Below, in pieces: positions 1 through 6,305 of a stretch of 12,397 nt of DNA. Each line of letters begins with the position of its first letter. Position 1 is the first letter of the stretch. The DNA is from an uncultured Bacteroidia bacterium. GTDB taxonomy: Bacteria; Bacteroidota; Bacteroidia; SpSt-205. Made by a program: the position numbers and the translations under genes. The DNA is taken from positions 1-12,397 of the forward strand of contig CALKJV010000206.1 of the NCBI GenBank assembly GCA_937995505.1, given 5' to 3'. The notes under the pieces are model-generated. The model made no database searches and was not told the DNA's origin. It saw only the letters and a program-made list of their open reading frames with translations.

Positions 1-33
1 CATGGCTGGACAGTAAAATCTCCTCAGAGTGCT

Positions 34-531
34 TCACTTCCCACTGGTCTGGCTTTGGAGCCAGGCCAGTATTTCTTTTGGGCTATTCTCTGGAGAGACG
101 CCGGTGCGCACAAGGGCGACTTTACCCTCAGGATTGATGACCACAATATCTCGGCTACACATGCCCATGAAGCGCTTGACCCCAAAAAAATCTGAGAGTT
201 TACCATCCTGATCCACGAGCAGCGACACGGTAAGGCCATGCTTTTTCTGGAAGGCCCGATGGCTCTCAGCGCTCTGGGTACTTACGCCATAAACCCGAGC
301 CCCCTGCTTCTCAAACTCTGGCAGCAGCCGAGAAAACTCCTTAGCCTGCCGCGTACAGCCCGGCGTGTCATCGTGTGGATAGAAAAACAGCACGACCCAA
401 CTTCCTCGGAGTTTCTCCCAGGAAATAATCTGCCCTTTCTCGTCTTTCACCTGGAGAGTGGAGGGTACCAGGGTGCCTACTTCAACCTGAGATAGCCCTA
501 CGCCTAACAGGCCTAACCAAAACGAACGCAT
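34..531 (-). CDS. Exported peroxiredoxin, BCP/PrxQ-like (AhpC/TSA family)
   Basis: This 165-residue thioredoxin-fold peroxidase should reduce hydrogen peroxide and organic peroxides using thiols. The peroxidatic site is clear: DDTPGCT at residues 54-60, with Cys59 in the usual TPGCT context after a predicted beta strand (VVLFFYP). PrxQ proteins that form a local disulfide carry a second Cys five residues later; here that position is Phe-like sequence (RQAKEF). The only other cysteine is Cys125 in FMGMCSRD, so it is either a 1-Cys enzyme or uses Cys125 as resolving residue. BCP proteins normally start close to the VGxxxP segment. Here about 15 hydrophobic residues (MRSFWLGLLGVGLSQ) precede it and look like a short signal peptide, so a periplasmic location is inferred. 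It is transcribed divergently from the haem-propeller gene across 60 bp. I found no good TAnnTTTG promoter or SD sequence in front of it. Confidence 0.9.
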   Translation of the reverse strand: MRSFWLGLLGVGLSQVEVGTLVPSTLQVKDEKGQIISWEKLRGSWVVLFFYPHDDTPGCTRQAKEFSRLLPEFEKQGARVYGVSTQSAESHRAFQKKHGLTVSLLVDQDGKLSDFFGVKRFMGMCSRDIVVINPEGKVALVRTGVSPENSPKEILAWLQSQTSGK

Positions 532-576
532 AGAGGTGAAAACATTTTTAGCCTCCTGGCGGTTTGAGAATTTAGG

Positions 577-584
577 TATCTTTG
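577..584 (+). promoter_or_regulatory. Bacteroidota -7 element (TATCTTTG) of the haem-propeller gene
   Basis: TATCTTTG matches the TAnnTTTG consensus exactly, and only 7 nt (AGGAGAG) separate it from the ATG at 592. Transcription should start within or at the edge of the start codon, giving a leaderless or nearly leaderless mRNA. No TTG -33 element is seen at the expected spacing. The AGGAG overlaps the expected start site and lies very close to the ATG, so its use as an SD is doubtful. Confidence 0.55.
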
Positions 585-591
585 AGGAGAG

Positions 592-2130
592 ATGCGCAGG
601 GTAGTAGTCTGGCTGAGCTTGGCGGTGTGGGTGGAGGGGTGCAAGCGGTTAGAACCCGTACAAGCGAGCTTAGGTTCAGGCTTTCCGGAGCCCGTAGCTC
701 GCATTCTCGTACGGCGCTGCGCAGGCTGCCACGCCAGCAGCTCTGCTCCGACAGAGAGCCCCCATGGCCACAATAGTGAGCCTTCCCTTCCCTCTTTCCA
801 GCTCCCAAAAGGTCCTAACCTGAGCCGGTGGGATAGTCTCTTGTATGGCTGGCAAGGAGAATATCCTCTGGTCGTGCCCGGCAGCCCCACCTGGTCCCAG
901 CTGCTGTGGGTAGTCAATCGCGACTCTACTCTGGGTCCCACCTCAAGCTTTCTCATGCCGCCCCCCATGCCCGACAGTAGCAATCTCCTCACCCCAGAGG
1001 AGGTAGCAACCTTGCGAAGCTGGATAGAGCAAGGCGCCCCCAATGCCCAAGGGCAACGCCCCTGGGCCGAAATGCTCACCACCCCTCGCCGAAAAGTTTT
1101 CGTCTGTGCTGCTGGTAGCGATATCGTCGCTGTGCTGCACGCCGATACCTACCACCAAATAGCTCATATCCCCGTCGGCATTTACCCCACTGCCGTAGAA
1201 AGCCCCCACTACGTCCAGCTCTCTCCTGATGGGCGCTTCCTTTATGTAACGCTCATCTCCGGCGCTGCCATAGAGAAATACCGCACTGACACTTACGAGA
1301 AAGTTGGTCGCTTAGAAGTAGGTCCAGACCCTGCCCATATTGAGTTTAGCCCAGATGGGCGCCATGCGATTATAACCCACTTCACTACGACGGCGCCCGT
1401 CAAACTCTCCCTCATAGATGCAGAAAGAATAGCAATCTTAGATGAGCTGCGAGACCCCACCGGCCAGATCATTGCTCGGCCGCACGGCTTGTGGATTACC
1501 CCGGACTTTCGGTATGCCTATGTAACTGCCAATAGCGGAAACTACCTTACTAAGGTTGAGATTGCACCTGATCGAAGCCGATTTGTAGACTTTTCGCAGA
1601 TTCCGTTAGCTCCGGGGATGCTTCCTCAGCCGGATACGCGCTGGGGACCTTATCAGATTCTCGCTGAACCTTCCGGAAGGTATTACTTCGTAAGCTGCGA
1701 CGCCGCTAATGAGGTACGGGTATTCACTCAGCAGGGGGATAGCCTTGTGGCTGTGATTCCCACCGCAGCTGCACCAAAGCTCATGGCGTACCACGAAGGG
1801 CTGCTGTATGTCGCTTGTCTCAAAGCCGCTGCCCCCGCCCTCCAAGGAAGCAAGCTCGGCGCCATAGCTGTCATTGATGTACAAAATTTGCGATTGCTAA
1901 CGCATATCTACAATACTGGCCACTTGCCCCGCGGTATTGCGATTGACCCTGTGCGGCGTCAGCTCTTTCTGTCTTTTGAGAACCTTGCAGGAACCGACCC
2001 ACCCCATCACTATTCCGGCGGCCTCCCTGGCGCCCCAGGCAAAGTCTACGCTCTGCAGATCCCCACCTTCACTCCCTTAGCTGTGCGCGAGATCCCTCTG
2101 GTGGGCTATGGCGCGACCGTATCCCCATAA
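592..2130 (+). CDS. Lipoprotein with c-type haem motif and YVTN/YncE-like beta-propeller
   Basis: The 512-residue product begins with a basic and hydrophobic leader ending in a lipobox-like VEGC (Cys17), so it is probably an envelope lipoprotein. Residues 34-150 resemble the planctomycete-type cytochrome c domain: the haem motif CAGCH (43-47), then LMPPPMP (121-127) supplying a possible distal Met ligand, then a TPEEVATLRSWIEQGAP segment (134-150) typical of the end of that domain. From about residue 165 to the end the sequence is a beta-propeller with repeated blade motifs: SPDGRFLYVT (211-220), SPDGRHAIIT (253-262), TPDFRYAYVT (303-312), EPSGRYYFVS (359-368) and a weaker DPVRRQLFLS near the C-terminus. 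This fits a surface or periplasmic electron-transfer or binding protein; the substrate is not evident. It diverges from the peroxiredoxin, and 30 bp separate it from the siaB-like gene. The domain assignments are solid; the physiological role is unknown. Confidence 0.88.
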   Translation: MRRVVVWLSLAVWVEGCKRLEPVQASLGSGFPEPVARILVRRCAGCHASSSAPTESPHGHNSEPSLPSFQLPKGPNLSRWDSLLYGWQGEYPLVVPGSPTWSQLLWVVNRDSTLGPTSSFLMPPPMPDSSNLLTPEEVATLRSWIEQGAPNAQGQRPWAEMLTTPRRKVFVCAAGSDIVAVLHADTYHQIAHIPVGIYPTAVESPHYVQLSPDGRFLYVTLISGAAIEKYRTDTYEKVGRLEVGPDPAHIEFSPDGRHAIITHFTTTAPVKLSLIDAERIAILDELRDPTGQIIARPHGLWITPDFRYAYVTANSGNYLTKVEIAPDRSRFVDFSQIPLAPGMLPQPDTRWGPYQILAEPSGRYYFVSCDAANEVRVFTQQGDSLVAVIPTAAAPKLMAYHEGLLYVACLKAAAPALQGSKLGAIAVIDVQNLRLLTHIYNTGHLPRGIAIDPVRRQLFLSFENLAGTDPPHHYSGGLPGAPGKVYALQIPTFTPLAVREIPLVGYGATVSP

Positions 2131-2140
2131 ATTTTTTGCT

Positions 2141-2148
2141 TACCTTTG
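2141..2148 (+). promoter_or_regulatory. Bacteroidota -7 element (TACCTTTG) of the siaBC-like operon
   Basis: TACCTTTG is an exact TAnnTTTG match in the 30-bp gap after the haem-propeller gene, 12 nt before the ATG at 2161. It predicts a leader of only a few bases. No TTG is found 17-23 bp upstream. An imperfect GCTTAC/GTAAAAGC inverted repeat overlaps the element (2138-2155) and could be an operator or chance. Confidence 0.5.
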
Positions 2149-2160
2149 TAAAAGCCTTGC

Positions 2161-2673
2161 ATGACCGTGTCTTCTGAATATAGGGTCCTGTACCACCATG
2201 AGGGCCCCTTGGACATGGAGGTGCTCCCTCTGATCGTGCGCGATTTGGACAAACTCCTCGCTACCGAATCTATACGCCCGCCGCTGCGCCGTAAAATTGT
2301 CTCCAGCCTGATTGAGCTTGCCCAAAATATCATCCGTTACGCTGTACAAAGTGAAGCGCACCCCCCCTCTCTACTCATAACCCGCACCGATAAAGGGATC
2401 ACCCTCGCCGCCCGTAACCTGGTCTATTACAGTCAGGAAATCTTCCTGCAATCGTATCTCCAGAGCCTCACGCAGCTCTCACGCCCCGAGTTAGAAGCCC
2501 TACACCATAACACGCTAACCACAGGTTCTTTTTCGGATAGCGGCGGAGCTAACCTCGGCCTCGTAGAAGTACTTTTCAAGTGCGATGAGTTTAGCTACGA
2601 ACTGACCCCCGTCGATGAACTTCATACCTGGTTTACAGTAAAAGCCTCTTTCTTCCTACAAAACTATGAGTGA
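2161..2673 (+). CDS. SiaB-like GHKL protein kinase (DUF6272 family)
   Basis: The 170-residue protein resembles the SiaB kinases, a small GHKL-fold group that phosphorylates the partner SiaC on a Thr/Ser, much as anti-sigma kinases phosphorylate STAS antagonists. The ATP-binding N-box is visible as ELAQNIIRYA (52-61, with Glu52 and Asn56), and a glycine-rich lid is seen as SGGANLGL (127-134). The classical DxGxG G1 box is not clear, as is usual for this group as far as I recall. Length is close to that of known SiaB proteins. It is soluble with no signal peptide. Its stop overlaps the siaC-like start by 8 bp, implying translational coupling and matched amounts. The kinase and phosphoprotein pairing strongly supports the family call; phosphorylation itself is inferred. 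The opposing PP2C phosphatase (SiaA) is not in this window. Confidence 0.82.
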   Translation: MTVSSEYRVLYHHEGPLDMEVLPLIVRDLDKLLATESIRPPLRRKIVSSLIELAQNIIRYAVQSEAHPPSLLITRTDKGITLAARNLVYYSQEIFLQSYLQSLTQLSRPELEALHHNTLTTGSFSDSGGANLGLVEVLFKCDEFSYELTPVDELHTWFTVKASFFLQNYE

Positions 2674-3082
2674 CCTAACCACCCTCGGTAAATTAGAAAT
2701 AGAACCTACGTTCACCACGCCCAAAATCACTTTTGACCCAGATGCTCGCCGTTTTGTCTTAGAAGGAAATTCCTATCCCGAAAACTCCCTCAAATTTTAC
2801 GGCCCTGTCTTAGAATGGCTCAAACGGTTTATTGAGCGCCACACCCCCAGCCCCGAGCCCCTTGTCTTTGAAGTTCGGCTGGAATACTTCAACACGAGCA
2901 CAGCTAAAGTGCTCCTAGATCTTTTCCGAAACTTCGAGGTCCTCCAAGAAAAAGGACAGCCCGTGCAAATCCGATGGATCTTTTTGGAGGAAGATACAGA
3001 AATGGAAGACGCCGGGCTAGACTATCAAGCTGCGGTAAAGGTTCCTTTTGAGCTCGTCGCCATAAATGAGGGCCAGACGTGA
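2666..3082 (+). CDS. SiaC-like regulatory phosphoprotein (DUF1987)
   Basis: The 138-residue protein matches the SiaC/DUF1987 family: an N-terminal part with TPKITFDPDARRFVLEG (18-34) and NSYPEN (35-40), then EYFNTSTAKVLLDLF (73-87), the family's most conserved stretch. NTST at 76-79 is the phospho-acceptor region by analogy with Pseudomonas SiaC; Thr77 is the most likely residue. The acidic EEDTEMEDAG (108-117) is also typical. In P. aeruginosa, unphosphorylated SiaC binds and activates the cyclase SiaD through its stalk helix, and SiaB phosphorylation stops this. Here the next gene, overlapping by 17 bp, is a coiled-coil membrane protein, so the likely partner differs. No SD precedes the ATG; coupled translation from the overlapping siaB-like gene is inferred. 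Confidence 0.88.
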   Translation: MSDLTTLGKLEIEPTFTTPKITFDPDARRFVLEGNSYPENSLKFYGPVLEWLKRFIERHTPSPEPLVFEVRLEYFNTSTAKVLLDLFRNFEVLQEKGQPVQIRWIFLEEDTEMEDAGLDYQAAVKVPFELVAINEGQT

Positions 3083-3614
3083 TCCTACTACCATCAGCGA
3101 ACCTAGTGTTAGCTTTACCCGAGAAGAGGAGGCCGCCCAGAAGCTCAAAACCTGGATTCTATCCCTTCCAGAGGATAGCGAGACCCGAAAGCAGTTAGAA
3201 GAAATCCATGGGCATTACGATGAGCTCTTACAGACAGCCCGACTGGTTACACGGATGGGCGACCGTCTCCAAGCTAAGCTCAAAGCCGTCAACCAGGAGC
3301 TCGCCCAAAAAAACGAGGAAATAGCCCAGTACAATCGCCAGCTGCAAGAGAAAAACCGCGAGCTCCAAGAAACCTTAGAAGCCCTCCAAGCTAGCCAACG
3401 CCGCAAAAAAGCTGTTACGGTACTCGCCCTCAGCGCTGTAGCCGTATTTATGCTTACCGAGCTTTTGGAATACTACATTGAACAGACCGCCTCCGAAGCC
3501 ACCAGCCAATGGGCAAACTTCATTTCCTTCGGCCTCAAAGCCATTGTAGCTGTTGCCTTCAAGCCACTGGAGGAGCTCGTAGAGTCCCTCCTCGCCCGCA
3601 CGGTGAAAAAATAG
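3066..3614 (+). CDS. Coiled-coil membrane protein, putative SiaC partner with SiaD-like stalk but no GGDEF domain
   Basis: The 182-residue protein has no enzymatic domain that I can recognise. Residues 20-50 are charged and helical. YDELLQTARLVTRMGDRLQ (51-69) resembles a signature (roughly TxRLVRxSDRxQ) that I recall at the N-terminus of several signalling enzymes, including SiaD-type diguanylate cyclases. A long coiled coil follows to about residue 110, with repeats such as AQKNEEIAQYNRQLQEKNREL (80-100). Two hydrophobic segments come next: VTVLALSAVAVFMLTELL (117-134) and a weaker NFISFGLKAIVAVAF (151-165), ending in a charged tail (KPLEELVESLLARTVKK). It starts inside the siaC-like gene (17-bp overlap). 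I infer a membrane-anchored scaffold whose stalk is bound by the SiaC-like protein, transmitting a signal at the membrane instead of making c-di-GMP. This is inference from position and the stalk-like motif. Confidence 0.75.
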   Translation: MRARRDPTTISEPSVSFTREEEAAQKLKTWILSLPEDSETRKQLEEIHGHYDELLQTARLVTRMGDRLQAKLKAVNQELAQKNEEIAQYNRQLQEKNRELQETLEALQASQRRKKAVTVLALSAVAVFMLTELLEYYIEQTASEATSQWANFISFGLKAIVAVAFKPLEELVESLLARTVKK

Positions 3615-3619
3615 GTTTG
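3612..3619 (+). promoter_or_regulatory. Bacteroidota -7 element (TAGGTTTG) before the cysteine desulfurase
   Basis: TAGGTTTG overlaps the TAG stop codon of the preceding gene and lies 28 nt before the ATG at 3648, so the desulfurase could have its own promoter and a leader of about 20 nt. No -33 TTG at standard spacing. The leader is pyrimidine-rich with no SD. Confidence 0.4.
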
Positions 3620-3647
3620 CCTCGCTGTTTCTTGTGTTTTTCTCTTT

Positions 3648-4802
3648 ATGGCACGCCCAGTGTACTTAGACTATAACGCGACGACTCCCGTCGTGCCGGC
3701 GGTGTGGGAGGCAATGCGACCTTACTTCTTGGAGCGATTCGGGAATCCCACAAGCCCCCACCTTTTTGGAAAAGAAGCCGCAGAAGCCGTGGAAGCTGCA
3801 CGCCAGAGCCTTGCTGAAGCCTTTGGTACAAGCCCACAGGAGTGGATCTTCACGAGCGGCGCTACCGAAGGCCTCAACTTAGCTATCCAAGGCTTAGCAG
3901 CAGCCTACGAAAGCACCCCTCGCCGCCATCTGCTCGTAGCCGCTACCGAACATAAAGCCGTACTGGACCCAGCGAAGGCGCTTCAAGCCCGAGGTTGGGA
4001 AGTAGAACTCCTCCCCGTGACCCGACAAGGCGTGGTAGAGCCCGACACCTTGCGGAAGGCCCTGAAGCCCACCACGCTCTTAGTTGCCATCCTGCTTGCC
4101 AATAACGAGACCGGGGTGCTACAACCCATACCGGAATTAGCTCAGCTTGCCCACGAAGCTGGCGCTTTCTTTCTATGCGATACCACCCAAGCGGTAGGAA
4201 AGGTCCCTTTTCGGCTGCCTGAGGTAGATGTGGATTTAGCGGTGCTCTCTGCGCATAAGTTTTATGGCCCGAAAGGCACAGGCGCCCTCTATGTACGGCG
4301 GCGCAATCCCCGAGTCACCCTCAAGCCCTTGCTCTATGGAGGCGGCCACGAACGCAGTCTAAGAAGTGGTACCTTAGCCACACCCCTTATCATCGGCATG
4401 CAGGCGGCCCTTCAGTGGTGCTTAGAAGAGCTGCCCCTCCAGAGTAAAAGACTGTCTCAGCTGCGGGAGAAACTCTGGCAAGGTATCCAGACACTCTATC
4501 CTGAGGCATATGTGAACGGCGCCGCTGCCCCGCGTCTGCCCAACACCCTGAGCGTAACCTTCCCTGGCTATAAAGCTAGCGACCTTCTCGCCCGAGCCCC
4601 TTTACTCGCCGCAGCTACTGGCTCCGCCTGCACCTCCGCCAAACCCGAACCCTCCCATGTCCTTCTCGCCATGGGCCTCTCTCCCCAAGAGGCACGGGCT
4701 ACGCTGCGCTTTTCTCTGGGCTACCCCACCACCGAAGCCGACATAGAACGCGCCCTAGGCTACCTAGAAGGGGCCCTTCGGAGCTTGCCCCTAGCTAAGT
4801 AA
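3648..4802 (+). CDS. Cysteine desulfurase (NifS/IscS type)
   Basis: This PLP enzyme converts cysteine to alanine and passes persulfide sulfur to Fe-S cluster assembly and other thio-cofactor pathways. The 384-residue sequence is complete: YLDYNATTP (6-14) at the N-terminus, substrate- and PLP-region motifs TSGATEGLN (69-77) and EHKAVLD (101-107, His102 stacking on PLP), NNETG (152-156), CDTTQAVGK (177-185, Asp178 and Gln181), the Schiff-base Lys204 in SAHKFYGPKG, and the sulfur-carrying Cys328 in ATGSACTSAKPEPSHVL. The long mobile-loop form with GSACTS places it with group I (NifS/IscS) rather than SufS. It is slightly shorter than E. coli IscS (404) at the C-terminus, where the IscU-docking tail lies. 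No iscU, sufU, iscA or iscR is adjacent, so it may be a stand-alone or shared sulfur donor. A TAnnTTTG element precedes it by 28 nt; downstream is the tandem repeat. Confidence 0.95.
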   Translation: MARPVYLDYNATTPVVPAVWEAMRPYFLERFGNPTSPHLFGKEAAEAVEAARQSLAEAFGTSPQEWIFTSGATEGLNLAIQGLAAAYESTPRRHLLVAATEHKAVLDPAKALQARGWEVELLPVTRQGVVEPDTLRKALKPTTLLVAILLANNETGVLQPIPELAQLAHEAGAFFLCDTTQAVGKVPFRLPEVDVDLAVLSAHKFYGPKGTGALYVRRRNPRVTLKPLLYGGGHERSLRSGTLATPLIIGMQAALQWCLEELPLQSKRLSQLREKLWQGIQTLYPEAYVNGAAAPRLPNTLSVTFPGYKASDLLARAPLLAAATGSACTSAKPEPSHVLLAMGLSPQEARATLRFSLGYPTTEADIERALGYLEGALRSLPLAK

Positions 4803-4803
4803 A

Positions 4804-5067
4804 AAACCACAGAGACACAGAGAGCACAGAGATTTTGCACAGAGAAAGGGTATGCAATCTCCCCCTGCCCCTCTCGGCACCCTCATGTCTCTGAAGTGGG
4901 TTCCTGAGACAATAAACCACAGAGACACAGAGAGCACAGAGATTTTGCACAGAGAAAGGGCATACAATCTCCCCCTGCCCCTCTCGGCACCCTCATGTCT
5001 CTGAAGTGGGTTCCTTAGACAATAAACCACAGAGATACAGAGAGCACAGAGGGTTTACACAGAGGGG
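4804..5067. repeat. 110-bp tandem repeat, about 2.4 copies, ACAGAG-rich
   Basis: Two nearly identical 110-bp units (4804-4913 and 4914-5023) are followed by a diverged partial third (5024 to about 5067). I see only about three differences between the full units (tatgc/catac and cctgag/ccttag). Each unit opens with AAACCACAGAGACACAGAG and holds four ACAGAG hexamers (for example at 4809, 4817, 4826 and 4839). The second half is pyrimidine-rich and ends with an imperfect stem-loop. The repeat fills the whole convergent gap between the desulfurase and nuoN. Reading frames through it give low-complexity Ser/Leu/Cys peptides that repeat with the DNA, so I do not call a gene. I recall similar CCACAGAGACACAGAG stretches in intergenic DNA of unrelated bacteria. 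Confidence 0.9.
4886..4911. other. Imperfect inverted repeat inside the 110-bp unit
   Basis: TGTCTC (4886-4891) pairs with GAGACA (4906-4911), with an inner GAA/TTC match around a GTGGG loop. In the next unit the corresponding arm reads TAGACA, losing a pair. It lacks a T-run, so it is not a canonical terminator on either strand, but it lies between convergent genes and could contribute to transcript ends. Confidence 0.3.
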
Positions 5068-5081
5068 GGCCGATTTAGGTT

Positions 5082-6305
5082 TCAAAGCCCTCTAAGCCCT
5101 CCTAAACCCAGTACAAGCAATCCCCCTGCACCAAAGGCATAGAGCAATCGCCGTCCTAGGACTACTTCGGTAGGTGGAGCTTGCCAGAGACGCCAAAGCA
5201 GCCGCCCATACACAGCAAAGCCCGCTATGGTAGCCAAGAGAGCCGCTCCTATCAGAAAGACCTTCACCCAAACCCCCAGATAACGAAACGCACTCTCAAA
5301 CAGAGCGAGCTTCACCCAGAAGCCTAACACGGGGGGCAAACCCGCCAAGTTGGAGAGTAAGAGCAAGCCTACCGCATCTCCGAGCCGCCCCCGCCAAGGT
5401 CGCTCCACATATAGAAAGCTTAGAAAGCTAGCTGCTCCGTACACCAGCCAAAAGTTCCATCCGTTCTCTTGGGCGCCCGGTGCTAGGATAAGCCCCATAT
5501 AGCCCACCTGAGAGAAACTCGCCCAAAAGAGCATCTCGGGGAGTCCTTGTGCTCGCCAAGCCGCAGCGTATCCCCCCAGAAGCGAGACACCGGCTAGCAC
5601 ATACAGGAAGCCCGGCTGAACTCCCTCACCGAGAGAAGGCAGTAGCACAAGGAAGTTTAGGAGGAGTGCCCCTTTCGGTACTACAGCATACCAGGCCGCC
5701 CATGCTAAAGGCAGCACACGATACACGCCAATTAGCCAGAAATGCCAAGGAATAAAGCCGACCTTTACCGCCCAGCCCCAGCTCAAGAGCGCATCCGCCA
5801 AAGGACCTCCAGCCGCCAAAGGATACCCTCCCAAGGTATGCCCTTCCACGAGACGCACCGCCAGGCCCAGAAAAAGAAGCCCTGTACCTAACACATTCCA
5901 GATAAAGTAGCGCAAAGCTGCCGCCCAGCGCTGGGGGCTTTCGCTGGCAGCGATTACGAAAAAGTAGCCCGCTAAAGCGGCACTCTCCATAAGCCCCCAA
6001 GTGAAGGCAAGGTGCGTACTGCGCACCAAGAGGCCATACGCTCCGACTTGCAGCAGAGAAGCCCAAGCCGCTGTCAGCGGTAAAGGGTGTACCAGCCACG
6101 CCAGAGCGGTGCTAATCGCTACGAGGAGGAGAAAGAATTTTGCTTCGGGAGAAAGTACAAAAAGTCGGCTCGCAGTGACAGGCTGGGCAGCCACGGAGAG
6201 CCCATAGAGAAGCACGAAAAGCGGGACAGAGCTGCGTTTCCAGAGAGCGAGGGCGGCCCCACCTAGGAGAAAAAGCTCGGGCCACAGCTGATCAAGCCCC
6301 CACAT
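5082..6305 (-). CDS. nuoN: NADH-quinone oxidoreductase subunit N-like (short)
   Basis: This highly hydrophobic 407-residue protein, probably 11-13 membrane helices, is an antiporter-like proton-channel subunit of complex I. NuoN signatures visible are the TM5 glutamate (Glu107 in WGLMESAALAGY), the TM7 lysine in WGWAVKVGFIPWHFWLIGVY (Lys181, His188), Lys211 in VVPKGA, and LAGLPPVLGFWVKLALF (320-336) with Lys332 as the TM12 lysine. The usual QxNLKRLLAYSSxxHxG motif is degraded to LPEMLFWASFSQVGYMG (255-271), having lost the Lys-Arg pair. It is some 60-80 residues shorter than typical NuoN. The ATG overlaps the nuoM stop by 14 bp; it is the last gene of the minus-strand operon and ends next to the tandem repeat. 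The family call is good; its divergence leaves open a specialised complex. Confidence 0.85.
   Translation of the reverse strand: MWGLDQLWPELFLLGGAALALWKRSSVPLFVLLYGLSVAAQPVTASRLFVLSPEAKFFLLLVAISTALAWLVHPLPLTAAWASLLQVGAYGLLVRSTHLAFTWGLMESAALAGYFFVIAASESPQRWAAALRYFIWNVLGTGLLFLGLAVRLVEGHTLGGYPLAAGGPLADALLSWGWAVKVGFIPWHFWLIGVYRVLPLAWAAWYAVVPKGALLLNFLVLLPSLGEGVQPGFLYVLAGVSLLGGYAAAWRAQGLPEMLFWASFSQVGYMGLILAPGAQENGWNFWLVYGAASFLSFLYVERPWRGRLGDAVGLLLLSNLAGLPPVLGFWVKLALFESAFRYLGVWVKVFLIGAALLATIAGFAVYGRLLWRLWQAPPTEVVLGRRLLYAFGAGGLLVLGLGGLRGL

Noticed and set aside
1..3. CAT at the left edge, a possible minus-strand ATG of a gene leaving the window
   Set aside because: It lies 30 bp downstream of the peroxiredoxin stop and could be a real start, but no coding sequence is visible and no promoter element or well-placed SD supports it.
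513..1209. Long minus-strand open frames opposite the haem-propeller gene (513-1082, 943-1209)
   Set aside because: They are antisense to a gene with clear haem and propeller motifs, show no family features, and the first overlaps the peroxiredoxin start.
4886..4911. Stem-loop in the repeat as a rho-independent terminator
   Set aside because: The stem is only six pairs with a broken inner part, is weaker in the second copy, and no T-run follows on either strand.
4791..5030. A minus-strand open frame of 79 codons through the tandem repeat
   Set aside because: Its peptide repeats with the DNA and is low-complexity Ser/Leu/Cys. It overlaps the end of the desulfurase and has no start signal, so it is a by-product of the repeat.
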